This document shows, in pieces, positions 11,923 to 24,072 of a stretch of DNA of 64,000 bases (position 1 is the first letter of the stretch; every line of letters starts with the position of its first letter). This stretch comes from Lojkania enalia. Taxonomy: Eukaryota > Ascomycota > Dothideomycetes > Pleosporales. Made by a program: the position numbers and the translations under genes. Location of the stretch: assembly GCA_010094045.1 (NCBI GenBank), contig ML986578.1, positions 124,001 through 188,000 of the forward strand, in the 5' to 3' direction. The notes under the pieces are model-generated. The model was not told the DNA's origin. It worked only from the letters and a program-made list of their open reading frames with translations, and made no database searches.

Positions 11923-14900
11923 TCAATGAGCCCTCTCGCCTTTCCTGCCCGTTGCCTTCAGCCTCCCGGCCAGATCCAAAACAGCATCTGCCCAAATACC
12001 CATGTCATTGACGTGTTTGATTTCGCTCCCGCAAAAGTCCCTCAAGAATGCCCCCATCTTATCTTCGCTGTATTTTTCGCCATAAACTACTTCAGCTGTA
12101 GCTCCGACTTGCGTGTCCACGCCGCCAGGCCCAAGGTTGACGCCAATCTCAAAGGTGATTTTGACCTTGGTCTGCAGCGTAGGAAGGAGCATGTTCGCCG
12201 AGATCGCCATGCGCTCGTCAGACAAAATAAATTCATCCGTGATGTAGTTCTGCTCCAACCAATGGACACCCTCAGCAACCGCAAGGGCAGTAGCCCAGCC
12301 GCTCTTGACCAGTGACAGAAGCTCCGCGATATGTGTTTGGGATTGCGGTATGCAATGTAGATATGCACGAATTAGTTGGAGAAAAAAGCGCTTGCTAGTC
12401 GTTAGGGGTCGCGGATGCGGATTCGCCGCGTCCCCAACATATGTCAGAGAAATTGATGCATTTGAAGTGTCTTCTCCGGTGGCAAAAGCCGATGGCCTGA
12501 AATATAGTTCAAGGTCATTCAGGTGGGTCATTGTAATCGTTGTCGATGAAGCGGAAGTGATGCTCCAAGAGTGGGTTTTTTCTAGCTGAGACACTTGGCC
12601 TATAGGAAATGTTAGCGCACAGCTCCGCTGTGAAACCATGGATTATAACGTACTCTTCAGATCATTGACTTCGCTGGTAGACCATCCACGACATTCTTCT
12701 CGTACGCATTCAGCTGCCCTGATTTCCTCTACGCATTCGGTCTTGCGTTCCTTGACCGCCTCAATGCGTAACTCCTTATCAGCCAACTCAGCTTTAAGTT
12801 GAGCCAGCATTTCGCGTTTCCCTATCAGTTCGGTATCTGTCGCAACAAGCTGCTGTCTCGTCTGCTCCAACTCCTCCGGATCACAACTATTCAACTCATC
12901 CTGTCGCTGCTGCAATCGCTTCAGCTCTGAATCCAATCGCTCATGCTGCTCGATAAGGGGCGGTAGAACGACATCAAGTAAAGACTCTTGGCTTCCTAAG
13001 ATCGTTTCATCCCGTTTGAAGCCTTCCATGGTATTGAGGAGTCCGCTTTTCAGATCCTGCAATAGCGTGCTTCTCCAGCTATACCATTCTCCTCTAGCTT
13101 CAAGCCGGGCATTGGTCTTCAGATTTTTGAATTGGTTATCCATGATGGCACGCTGATCCGGGGGCGCGGTAAGATATTCACTAAAGAGTAACGGGTTTTC
13201 CTCCAGAACATTAGCTTCCATAGTTCGAACAAAATGACGCCCATCTGATATGTATTTCTTCATTTCATGGCAAGCGTGTTGATAAAGTTCGAATTCCGGA
13301 AGCGTGCAGGCGCCTGCGATAACATAACGGTCTAAGGATTCCTCGCCCTCCTCCAACTCTCTGTCATGAAATGCCGGGGGGGCGGCTGTGTGCCGACGCT
13401 TCGTGGTATTTAAATCCATGAATCTGATTTTGGTCATATCAAGGAATTCCTGTAGCGAAATGCGCTCGATTTCCTCGTCAGGCTCGTCGGTCGCTCCGCC
13501 ATCCATATCGTGCTTGGCCAGAATCTCCTCTCCGAATGCCACACGCTTTTGAGGACTAGCACTCTTACGTGGTGTGGCCTTGGTTGGGGTTGGAGTCGTA
13601 GTCTTCTGTTTTGGGGTAGCTGCCTTCTGAGGGGTTTGTGACTTCTTTGGAGTAAGCCCACGCTTCGTAGGTGAAGCCAACGTTTGCTTTCTAGGCGTAG
13701 AAAGAAGCTTGATGTTATTTGTGAGTACAGCGGTACTCTTCATTGTCGGCTCTTCTCGAGCCGTAGCCAATGGGCTGAACTGGACCAAAGACAAAGAAGA
13801 GCGACGTCGATTGAGGATAGGAGCAGCAATAGGATCGTCTGGAATTCTACCTGTAGCCATATGCTGGGCGGTACCCCGCGGAGTAGAAACCCCTTCTGGA
13901 GGTTTTACAATATTCTGGGCAGCGCTGCGCATGAATGGAGAAGGCTCGAGATCTTCAATGCGTTGTTGAAAGGGTGCTGGTACTTCGGGAGTAGATAGAG
14001 CGAGACTCTTCCGAGGGCGTCTAGGCGACATTTGTGGTGTTGTTGGTGCGATTTGCCCATTAGAAACGGATGTTGCGGTAGCTGTAATTTCATAATCTGA
14101 TCCTCCCAATTGCCCAGGGGATTTCTTTGGGGATTTTTTCGGCGAAGATCCTTCGAGCTTCGCTGGACCACTCTCTAATGTGGCTACTTGGTTCTCAGAT
14201 TTTCCTGGGGGTACAATGCGTGCATTGAGCGCTTTTATGCCCCCAATGACGTTAGTAAATTCCATGGAAAGATCTTCATCCTCCTCGAGCTCACTGTGCT
14301 GGTCGCCTAAATTGGTCGCGAGAACTTCTTGAATAGAACCAACAGCAACAGTAAAGTCCATGGTCTCGTCGGCAAAGGAGGACTCGACGCTAGAACGACT
14401 TTTGGGCTTCTTAGGCGATGGATCATTCTTAATACTCCCAATGGCTACTGTGAGGTCCATGGTTTCGTCATCGGGGGATGAGCGTTCATTGGGATTAGGC
14501 GTAAAACGCTGCCGCAGGCTCGACCGGCGGGCTGATGTGCGTTTAGCGGGACTCCCTTGAGAGGCTTCAAGAACGGAGGAGCGACGCCGCTTAAGACTCT
14601 TCCTTCGATTCGCAGTCTCTTTCGATGCAACCTGTTGGATGCTTCCAAGGGGTACAGTGAGGTCCATTGTCGCGTCGTCCATCTCAGGACCATGGGGTTG
14701 TGATTGAGGTACGATCCTACCCATTGCGCGCGTAATATCCATACTCATACCGTCGCCATTATCTTCCACATCAAATCCAATTGCTAGTGATGGTGCCGCT
14801 TGGCAGAAGGGGTCCATGTTTTCTTGATTCTCTGCGGAAGAAATATCCCCTGATGATTTCTGTGCAGTTGATGTTTTCTTTGCCCAGGGCTTGAAGGCTG

Positions 14901-15773
14901 CCGTGACTTCTTCTTCTGCTAATTCCATGGATATCTCAGCATTCTCATCCACATCAAATTGCTGAGTAGTCGCACGTGCAGTTGCTTGGCGCAAGGCTGC
15001 GTCGAGCCTTGCACTGCTCTGAGACGAATCATCTGTGTCAGGAGAACTATCCAACGGCGCTGTCGCGTTCTCTTCATCGTCCGAAACAATCTCCGCATCA
15101 ATACCTCCACTCGGGGAGTTATTATCGCCACTTAGCGGGCTCGACGAGAAGATGTCGTCTGGATTGTTAAAGTTCATAGGCGGAATTCCAGAGCTTCGGC
15201 GGCGCTTCTTCTGATGCAAGTCGCGCTGGTTAGCTGGAGAAGATCCGACCGCAGGCTCCGTTACTTGTTCAGGAGGCGTTGACTCTCTGCGCGTCGTCTC
15301 GGAGGATGCTGATGAAGTGGTGGCATCGCGCAGGTATTCCACAACATCCCACGTATGCAGCGTAGCTTCGGGGGCAAAAGAGACGCGTCGCTTCGCTATT
15401 CAAATAATCAGCATCGGGGGGGTCATATCCTAGAAGTCGTGTTCATACCAAGGGATTTGCGCCGCGCTTCCTTACGTTTCTTCTCAGCCTCGTCATTTGA
15501 AGATAGGATAGATTTAACGGCGGGAATGAAGGCTGACTGCGAATCTTCAGTAACGGGCACATACACAAAGGCAGGTTGTGTTGGTACCTTCCTGCGGTTG
15601 CCGCTACTCTCTTTCAGCGCGGGTTCCTCGAGAGTTCCGAGACTGCCTGGGCCGATGCTCTTGCTACGCGTTCGCCTGGAGGATTTCTTTGGGGATAAAG
15701 CTGCCGGCGCGGTGAATGACGAACCTGCGACAAGGCCATCGGCGATGTTCTCTTTGCCCGAGTCGCTGGCCAT
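11923..15773 (-). CDS. SPC7: Kinetochore scaffold Spc7/KNL1/Spc105
   Basis: Three exons on the minus strand: 15773-15449, 15395-12654 and 12599-11923, giving 1247 residues. It is the outer-kinetochore KNL1 scaffold of the KMN network, which links centromeres to microtubules and docks spindle-checkpoint proteins. The PP1-docking motif RVSF lies at residues 112-115, followed by APEATLHTWDVVEY. Six MELT-like phosphodocking motifs follow at about residues 263-493 (MELAEEEVT, MDITRAMG, MDLTVPLG, MDLTVAIG, MDFTVAVG, MEFTNVIG). A Ser/Pro/Lys-rich linker precedes a coiled coil at about 850-1010. The third exon supplies the C-terminal RWD-type kinetochore domain. The start is the ATG of MASDSGKENI, not an upstream in-frame ATG. 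The 53 and 54 bp introns keep frame. It is divergent from the EZH2 gene. Confidence 0.93.
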
Positions 15774-16734
15774 TATTGGGTATCCGAATGGTGTTGTGGG
15801 GAGCTTCCGATCCCAACCCGCGATGGTTCGGCTTGGTACAAGTTTCGCTTCCAAGTGTTTGTCAACAAACATCACGTGAGATTCAGTGGCCCGTGCAGAT
15901 CATCCATTCCAACCTTGAGTCTTTCTCCGTAAAAGTCTGTAGGCCTGTAGCGTCCGTTAGTTGGTTATGGTTTCCCCAGCAAGACAACATATACCAAATC
16001 ATAGAAGTAGTCGCGCAGCTGATCCTACCGCGTTGAGGCGGCTACAGCACATATATTTGACTCCTAGTTCCATTCCGTAGTAGACGTAGATAAGCGAACA
16101 GGCACATGTGAACAGTACACCTGCCACTTTCTCGTCATCTTTAACGTATCGGTACAAGCAACTGTGTTCAAGGAGCATCATTGCTGATCTTCCGACGGCC
16201 ATCAATTAGTATCGTCAGAGCGAATATATTTCATGATTTGTAATAGCTCACGTCCAACTATTCCACTCCGCCTTGGATCAAACCGTCTTCAAGAATTCCG
16301 GCAAATTCCACAGCAAATACAGACCCTGTTGTTAAGTCGGAGTTCCTTTCTGCCTCTAGTAAAAGATGAGTGCAATCTACAAATTGTACCGCCCAAGTTG
16401 GTGAGGCTAGAAACAATCCGAGTCAGGGTCCCGCTTGCTCAAATCGGAATTTACCGCCAATCTTATAATAGCAAACATTGACCGACCGCCACCCTTCCGA
16501 GCACATCACCTTCTCAACTGCCTAGATAATTAGTCCACCTAGTCCACCTTGTCCGGCAATGCAAGGAGCGCGGAGAGCATTACCTTCTGGAAGATTGGGC
16601 CCCTTGCAGCAATTAAAGTCACGGCACGACGGACCTTCCCTGTGCTTTGCTCACACTCCCCTCGTTTACGGATTGTCGCGCAGCATGAAACGGTATCTTT
16701 GAAGTTCAGATCAAAGCGGAAGCTACTGCTGGTG
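15774..16734. promoter_or_regulatory. Divergent intergenic region between Spc7 and EZH2, with an E-box
   Basis: This 961 bp region separates two divergent start codons. A palindromic CACGTG lies at 15873-15878, about 100 bp upstream of the Spc7 ATG. That fits a Cbf1/bHLH-type site, but a single six-base match is weak evidence. Confidence 0.4.
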
Positions 16735-19700
16735 ATGAATCAGCTCAACATGGCGCAGGCCACTGAGGAGCCGTCCGGTACCTCTAAAGAAGACGCGATA
16801 GTTATCGAAGACCCTACAGGAGAACCACTAACCCAACCGCGAATCGAGCGCCCATACAGAGGATTGCCGAGGCCAAGAGCACGGCCACCCTTACCAAGGT
16901 CCTTGGAAAGGTCCTTTCCCGGGCCTGGGGATATTAGCATCGACCTGACCAACAGCGACGATGAAAAGCCACGCTCAAGACAAAGTTCAAGCTCCGGATT
17001 GCTCTACGGCAGCGCGCCTACAATAGCGCAAACAAAGCCGAGAGTATCGCGTCCAGCGAGTAAAGAGCGGATCTGGTCTCGGGAAAATTCTAAAGTACCA
17101 GGTTCCTTGCCCACATCGGCCTTCTCCAGTGTTGGTGGTGAGGAAAATGGTCTGAGCGCACAGACCACTAAGGCAATGGTGAATTCAATTAACGACAAAC
17201 TTAGCAAAATAGCGTACAATAACAACGACCTTATAAGTACCAACCTCGCCACACTTCCTGTAAGGCACCCCAGTCTTTCTGCACAAATAAATTCTCTACT
17301 CAACCGAAACTCACCCCCACTCGATCTGGATCCTCCCGACCCACCACAGATGATCCCCAGCATAACTCCAAACTCCCAGACCACCTCAGCTCGTCTCGTT
17401 TCCAATTCCAAATCAATAACAGATCCTCAATCAACTCCCACTAAGCCCTCCCCGGCACGTTTACCCAGCAATATGAGTTCGACGCCGCTACCGAACTCAG
17501 GAACGTCCGACCTCAAAAGCTCCCCAAGCCGGCGTCAAGCAAATGTAGGATTGCCTATAAAAAGTGCAGTGATTCGTCTCACAAAGTCGGCATCTACATC
17601 TTCTCCATCATATGGCTGGAAAGAACGCTTCCGGCAGTCAAAGTCTCTATCTAGGCCGACCACCCAACCCCAGGCCCACCTAATAAAAGAAACAGCCCAA
17701 GAAGCGCGTAGTTACCCTAGCTCAGCGCAATGGGCTGAGGAAAGTCCACAGCCAGGACTGCACTCCGCTTATGTTCCAACTGCTGGCAGAGAAACGAATG
17801 AACCCATTGAGACAGGTATTAAACCCATCAATCAGGGACGAGATACGCGTGAGTCATCGAAGTCTATATTCACTTGGGCTCTTATGACGAGGTATTATAT
17901 CCATGCAGCATCAACTAATACAGTCTATAGATCCATGTCCGAGTCTAAAAGATGTAGACATTTTGAATGTCGAAAATTCGGCTAAGATTGTCAAGGATTG
18001 TTTGGAAAAGCATTTAATTGACGTTCGTGAGTTCCACTCGAGCTCAGTACGAGTACGTCTGGCTACTAAACCAATCCTTGATGGAGAGTGAAAGCTGACA
18101 GGTCAGAATATGCTTCGTACACAGCGAAACCGCCTGAACCGCGAGCATAGAACCGGAACCCGGTCTACTTCACCCTCTACCTTTACCAATGCCCTGAAAT
18201 CTCCATTCGCTGACATAAAGCCAATTCAAGTAGCTACCAGCTCATACACCGGCCATGCCGAAGTTATGACCGTTTGCCAAGAACTTACAACTAAGAAAGG
18301 ATCGAAGTTGTACTTGAGCGCGCCAGTTACCTCGTACAGGTCTTCAGGTCCCAGCGTTCCAGCGTTCCATGAATACGTTAGCTTAAAGAAAAATATCCTT
18401 GTGGGGGGTGACCGGAAAATGATTTATTGGCCCTACCTCGGTGAAGGAAGCCAAGAACTATCAATTGAACTGGAGAAGCACTACGACCTTGAAATGGACG
18501 ATCATGAACGTCATATAGTGCAAGCCGAGCAGTGCCGTCTCTACCAGCCCCATGTAGAGGCCTTCTTTGCAGAAGTGGAAGTTACATGGGAGGATATCTT
18601 GTTTTGGCTTCTAGCTCAACCCAATGATATCAGAGAAATCTGCAGCGACCAAGATTTGGTTCCTGCCGAGCTTGAAAAGAAAATACTTGGTCGAAGAATC
18701 CATTGCCAGGAAGACTTCGACCGCGACGCGCCGAAGTGGAAAGCATTCTTCTCAACGCTTCCACGTCCGTGCATGAACAAACTGCTCCTAGCAAATATCG
18801 TATGTTCCGAGTTTCTAGATCTATTCGGGCTTAGTATATGGCAGCTCGCTAGACGAAGCAAGGTCGTACAAATTGTTGAACTCGGTATGAACGAAGTCGT
18901 AAAGGCAGGCTCCTTTCTGGACAAAGATTTTACATACAGGCAATTGTCTTGTAGGCTTTGCCATCAGTGAGACTATCCGTCAATTTTGTTCGAGTAGGAA
19001 AGCTGACCAATGTTTTTCACAGATACTACTGCAATTCCCATGGCGAGATCAGAGACGAGCCCGGCTCTCCTAGGATACTAATCGACCCGTCTAATCAGAG
19101 CAGCTGTGCTCTCACTAATGGAAGTGCTTCGGGGAGCGAATACGAAGGGTCTCAAAGTAGCGACAAACCAGATAATGGATATTCGCTAGAAATAGAACGA
19201 AGTTCAGAAACAGACACGGTTACGGAGACGTCACAATCAAATCTCCACGAATTGAATGGAGTCGCCATTAATTATAGGAGTGCTGTGACTGTTGCCACAC
19301 GCGGTGGCCATAGAGAATCGACAAGCACGATCAAGTACATCCCTTTACGTACTTCAGACGAAAAATGGTGGGCTGACAAGTCCAACACGGAAATGATGCC
19401 TAATCGCCGACCATTCTATCCATGCAACCATGATGACAGCTGTGAGGATGCTCAGTGCCGGTGCTTTAGAGAAAAGATTCTCTGCGAAAAGTCTTGTGGT
19501 TGTGCAATGACCTGCGAGAGGAGGTTCCGTGGCTGTGACTGCGCAAAGAAACCAGGATCAAAGATACCTATTTGCAGGACCAACCATTGCGAATGCTTTA
19601 GGTTGAATCGCGAATGCGACGAAGATCTCTGTGGGAGGTGCGGTGCCAGAGAAGTTCTAGATCCCGTCAATCGCTACGACGACGATTTAGTCAGGTATAG

Positions 19701-20873
19701 TTGCTGCAACGTCCAGGTGACAAGGGGCATACCAAAGAGAACGCTATTGGGCAAGTCTGAACTGCACGGGTTTGGGCTGTATGCCGGGGAAGATATTAAG
19801 AAAGGCGATTTCATCAGCGAGTATACAGGCGAATTGCTAGGATACGAGGAGGGTGAGCGTAGGGCAACTGAATACACGCACAACAAAACTAGTTATACCT
19901 TCAATTTGACCCGCGGTAGGTACTCTTTTGGGTGAAGGAATATAGATACTAATTCAATCTAATAGAGCAGGAAGTCGACGCAACTAGGGCCGGGAATAAG
20001 CTAAGATTTATAAATAACGCGCCGGATCGGCTTGCTAATTGTCAAAGTAAGCTCGTTTTGTGCAACAGTGTTGTCCGCATCGGCCTATTTGCAAAGCGCC
20101 AGATCAAATCTGGCGAGGAACTTTTCTTTGATTACTGCTATCCACCATCGTTCATAGAGGACTTTTTGCTTCCTGGTCAGAAAGCCGAAGCTGCTGGGAA
20201 AAGGGCGACGCAGCTGGCCAAAATCATGGCGGCTAAAAAGGCCCAACCTAGGACGAAGAAGCCTTCTGTTGTAGGGAGAACCGAATCAAGGAAAAAACTT
20301 TCCACACCTGAGCGCCGAGCGCAAACTCAGAATGCACGAGAAGCGAAATTGGCGAAGTTGAGCAAGAAAGGCGCACAGTCCCAGTACGATGCTGCGCCTA
20401 CAGCTGCACATACCAAGATCCAGAGCGTTATTGGAAGCCTACCCTGGCGCAATGACGATAAATCCTCTAGCGCGGAATCTAAAAATGCCTCGTCTAGCGA
20501 CATCTTCGAAAGTCAGTCCCAAGAATACATTCAAAATACTGACATTGAAGATGAGGATTACACCGAAAGCGAAGGAGAAGATTATGATGAGATCAACAGA
20601 GTCAATGACCTCCAAGAAACGGACAATAATGAGGAAGGGTCTGAGAGAGGGTGGAAGGGAAAGAAGCATGAACAAATCCGCAGCAATTTAAGACGAAAGA
20701 CTGCTTCCGACAGTGTAGCCGTGGTACGAAGCGCGCGATTGAAAAGACCAATGAAACCATACCACATCGAGAACGTGCCAAACTCTCGTGGGGATCGAGA
20801 TGGCCATCGGGATGGCGCTAGGCAGAAGAGAAAACGGAGAATTATCGATGATGATGATGATGATGACGAGTGA
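16735..20873 (+). CDS. EZH2/KMT6-type histone H3K27 methyltransferase (PRC2 catalytic subunit)
   Basis: Five exons, 16735-17848, 17931-18026, 18102-18966, 19023-19915 and 19966-20873, give 1291 residues; an ATG at 16750 is a possible later start. The protein is the catalytic subunit of Polycomb repressive complex 2, which writes H3K27 methylation in facultative heterochromatin. Evidence is a cysteine-rich CXC/pre-SET region at about residues 824-900 ([18 protein letters not shown], then [26 protein letters not shown]). It is followed by a SET domain at about 930-1050 ([51 protein letters not shown]). The N-terminal third is Ser/Pro-rich and disordered. The tail is basic and then ends in a run of Asp. 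The usual RFxNHS motif reads RFINNA here, so the histidine is an asparagine. Domain order separates it from SET1, SET2 and Clr4 types. Confidence 0.9.
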
Positions 20874-22895
20874 CTGAGGTTGGGGTTGCCGCAAGATAAG
20901 ATTCTAAATTCTGGCAACGAAGGTATGCCCAGCCGTCGCTTTAACGACTATTACGTCCAGAAGCCCCGGTATATATTGATTTTTAACTCGAAAATAGACA
21001 ATTACAATTGCGTCCAGGTTTCCGTATTTTAGCGTTGGAGGCGTTCTACGATACCCTGGAAAATTTGGAAAAGTCCCAAGCCAATCTTATAGTTTGAGTT
21101 CACATGTAGTATACCACCTGTGCACTACATTATTAGATTTACGTTTATCTTCATTTATAATCAAAATAATACCTAGTTAAAATAACGCCTACACGTAAAA
21201 TAAGACTTGCTTGATCAGTGTAAATCTGACATTTCCTCATGTAACCTCGTGCTTCGGGCAAACCTAATAGACAGCAAGCGCTTGGTATATACAATCCCCT
21301 GCGGATAGATATAAATACTTCTCCAGATAAGTAAATAAAGATTGGAGTCATGCATTCAAAGTAAAAGTATTTATGACATTTCTAGACATGACATTCATTC
21401 GTTCTTGTCCCTAGTCTCGAGGTTTTCCATGTTTACTGCATAAATATTATATTAGCTTCTAAATTGGATAGAATACGGCCATTTTGCTTTTTCCGTTGAT
21501 TTTGCAATGTTCTATGTTTTCACTAAGTAGATCTTCAGTGTAATTGATTAGGTATTATTAGAGATTTTCTGTTGCGAGATACTGTCAATGTCAATCTTCA
21601 GGTTGTATTCGGGCCCTAACTAACGATACGTAAAAAGGAAATGCTAAACCGTGCTACCAACAAATCCTAGTATCGTTTTGATGCAGAGCCAAATATTGCT
21701 AGGTTAATTTTATTGCTAGGCTCAAAGCTACCTTCAATGTCAATCGCGCCTATGTTATAATTCCCTTGGTTGCCTCATTTAAGGGTAATTTGAAGGCTAC
21801 CGCCTCTGTCATAAGTTTACTATTTTTCATTGCAATCTGGAATGAAACAGTATCGTGTTGTTTGCTTGTATGTCTCGGGGTCGATCAAAGGTCCGTTCGA
21901 TATCTCCTGATACGATTGTAACGTTGATCAGTATAGGTGCTTTTTGTGAGATATGAACTTATCCTTAGAAAATCATCCCTACCTACGTAGAATCAATTTA
22001 GACTAAGCAGGCCAGAACTCAGGTTTCACGTCTGAATAGCCAGTGATGAGAGAGCTCTCGATTAAAGCTGATTATATTCCTGCCCTACTTCGATATATAA
22101 TACGAAACTGCGAGGTCTGTCGGACAGCCAACATTACAGAACGATATCGATGGGACACGAGCACAGCATGTACAGGCCCTACCGGCCACCCCCAATAATA
22201 AGGGACGACCGAAGGTTTATGCGGCTCCTTCTTGATTCTTCGATCGGATTTCTGTATCGTCATTGATCTACTCTACCATCGACATTGATTATATGGCTAC
22301 CTGCCGGTCTTCCCTAGGCTACAATGAGCGCCTTTGGCTCTATCTTCCTAATCAAAGCATGCTTTACCGCTTGTACGCTGGGGTGGCTACAAGACATAAT
22401 AAGTGCTCGAAATTAGAGGTGCGATAGTGGTTTTGGGTTTAGCTATGATTTAGATCACTCGATAGAGTCGGGTACAACAGTTGGAGACCTGGCGGGGGTT
22501 GCGGTACATTTGGCTAAAGTGGTATGTCTGTATCGGCTATGAAATCTATTCACTATCAGTCATAATGATATTGTTAGCATATTGATATTTGTCTCGCTGA
22601 CGATAAATCTTCTCTTAGCATAGGAGGGGCCCAAATTCGAAGGGAAGTCTTCAAAAAAAATGTAGAAATGGACATATCGACCGAGCTCAATCTAGTATGC
22701 GCAAGCGTTCGACGGATACACATCCGGCGTGCTACGGATATGCCCTAGTGCCGAGCACGGAAACCCGTCACGAGAAGTACACTACGCAAGATCGGAACAA
22801 TGACCTATGATCCGCAAACACAATACTAATTCCATGCCCACCGTCTTGGCCTACTGACAATTGCGAATTGGACTTTATTCTTCCTCTGCTCTATC
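20874..22895. other. AT-rich spacer
   Basis: About 2 kb of AT-rich sequence with only short frames. I see no domain, RNA gene or terminal repeat. It leads into two decayed reading frames and may be old degenerate repeat sequence. Confidence 0.4.
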
Positions 22896-23465
22896 CTACT
22901 GTAGGCTCTCAGCATCTTCTACGAGTATACGCATTACTTTAACCCGAGCATTCATGTCAGTGTCGACGACAAATACATTTCATCCGACAGCATTTGGAGT
23001 GCCGACTACGCTAACATGCTTGCCGGCGACCTCCCAATATTGCAAATACCTTCTCGGCATCGTGAAATCGTCTTGGGCATGCCATCGGACCCCTAGCATC
23101 ACATTACCTGGCATCTAGAATGAGCCATCGGCGGCATAGTATGCATAGCGAGTCTCATAGCTCCATACGCCTATCTTAGCGATCAGCCGTATGCATGTGG
23201 CTAGCCTTCTAGGTCGTGTGGGTGCTTTTGTGGTCCATTTTCTTCCATTTTGCGCCAGAAACGGATAACATTCAACATGCAGTTATAAGGCGAATTCCCG
23301 AGTGGGAGATGCGAATGTATGGCTTTCGAATACTGTATGCCGTGGTGCGGATCTCGCATTTCCATGCCTCAGCGCATCTGCGCGGACCATATTGCTATAC
23401 GGAGAAACTTCAGGATCTCTATGGTATTGAGAATATCGTGCTTGTTTGGGCAGCAGACTAACAGC
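22896..23465 (-). pseudogene. Decayed 190-codon reading frame, unknown family
   Basis: One minus-strand frame of 570 bp reads as a protein except for three internal stops: TAA at 23283-23285, TAG at 23115-23117 and TGA at 22980-22982. It is bounded by TAG codons at both ends. Protein-like segments include YHRDPEVSPYSNMVRADALR, IAKIGVWSYETRYAYYAADG and QYWEVAGKHVSVVGTPNAVG, then VFVVDTDMNARVKVMRILVE. The stops could all come from CAA, CAG or CGA by C-to-T change, as RIP or deamination would leave. I do not recognise the family. The plus-strand frames over it look like shadows. Confidence 0.4.
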
Positions 23466-24021
23466 CTACAAACTATGCTGGTTACCCATTTGGAAGGTAG
23501 GATACTTAGACATATTTATATCCGACACCGTCGAGGTTAAGATCAAGGCTGTGATCGGCGATACATTGCTGTCAGGTTTAGCCTGGGTCATCAGCTCCCC
23601 GCTAACAAACATGGACCTGTACGACTCGTGCCTGGTGGTCATAGCTATTGACGGAAAATCAATTATTGTTCCATCTGCTCGAGTTCTCTCGGGTCACGTC
23701 AAGGAAATCCGGGAGCCAAAGGCCAATGTCGAAGAGAGAGTCCCTAGAGAATTCATTCCGAAAGGCGGACCCAATGATGCGGTTGACATGGGATGGGTTT
23801 TCTGGATTCCCATACACTTAGACAAGTGATTGTATTTTGTTGGCGACCTGGATTATCTTAGAAAGCAACGCATAGAGGTTCTGACGTCGTCTGAAGTATC
23901 TCGCAGGCTTGGGATAGGGAGTTTATTTGTGAGTCTAGCTGGAGTGAAAGATGTTGATGAAGTTGTTATGAAAAGAATACGGACTCTTCCCCACATCAGA
24001 AACCGTCTGTTAACTAAGTAG
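23446..24021 (+). pseudogene. Broken reading frame of about 190 codons, unknown family
   Basis: A single plus-strand frame runs through 23446-24021 with one internal TGA at 23827-23829 and no ATG near its 5' end. The translated segments (DTVEVKIKAVIGDTLLSGLA, DSCLVVIAIDGKSIIVPSAR, LGIGSLFVSLAG, VDEVVMKRI) have the alternating hydrophobic pattern of a folded protein. The TGA could be a mutated CGA. The end lies about 50 bp from the convergent XPG gene. No family is recognised. It overlaps the neighbouring minus-strand decayed frame by only about 20 bp, so one is not simply the shadow of the other. Confidence 0.4.
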
Positions 24022-24072
24022 ATAGCCTGAAACTACGCACTAGCATTTATTTCACATGTATCCTAATATATT

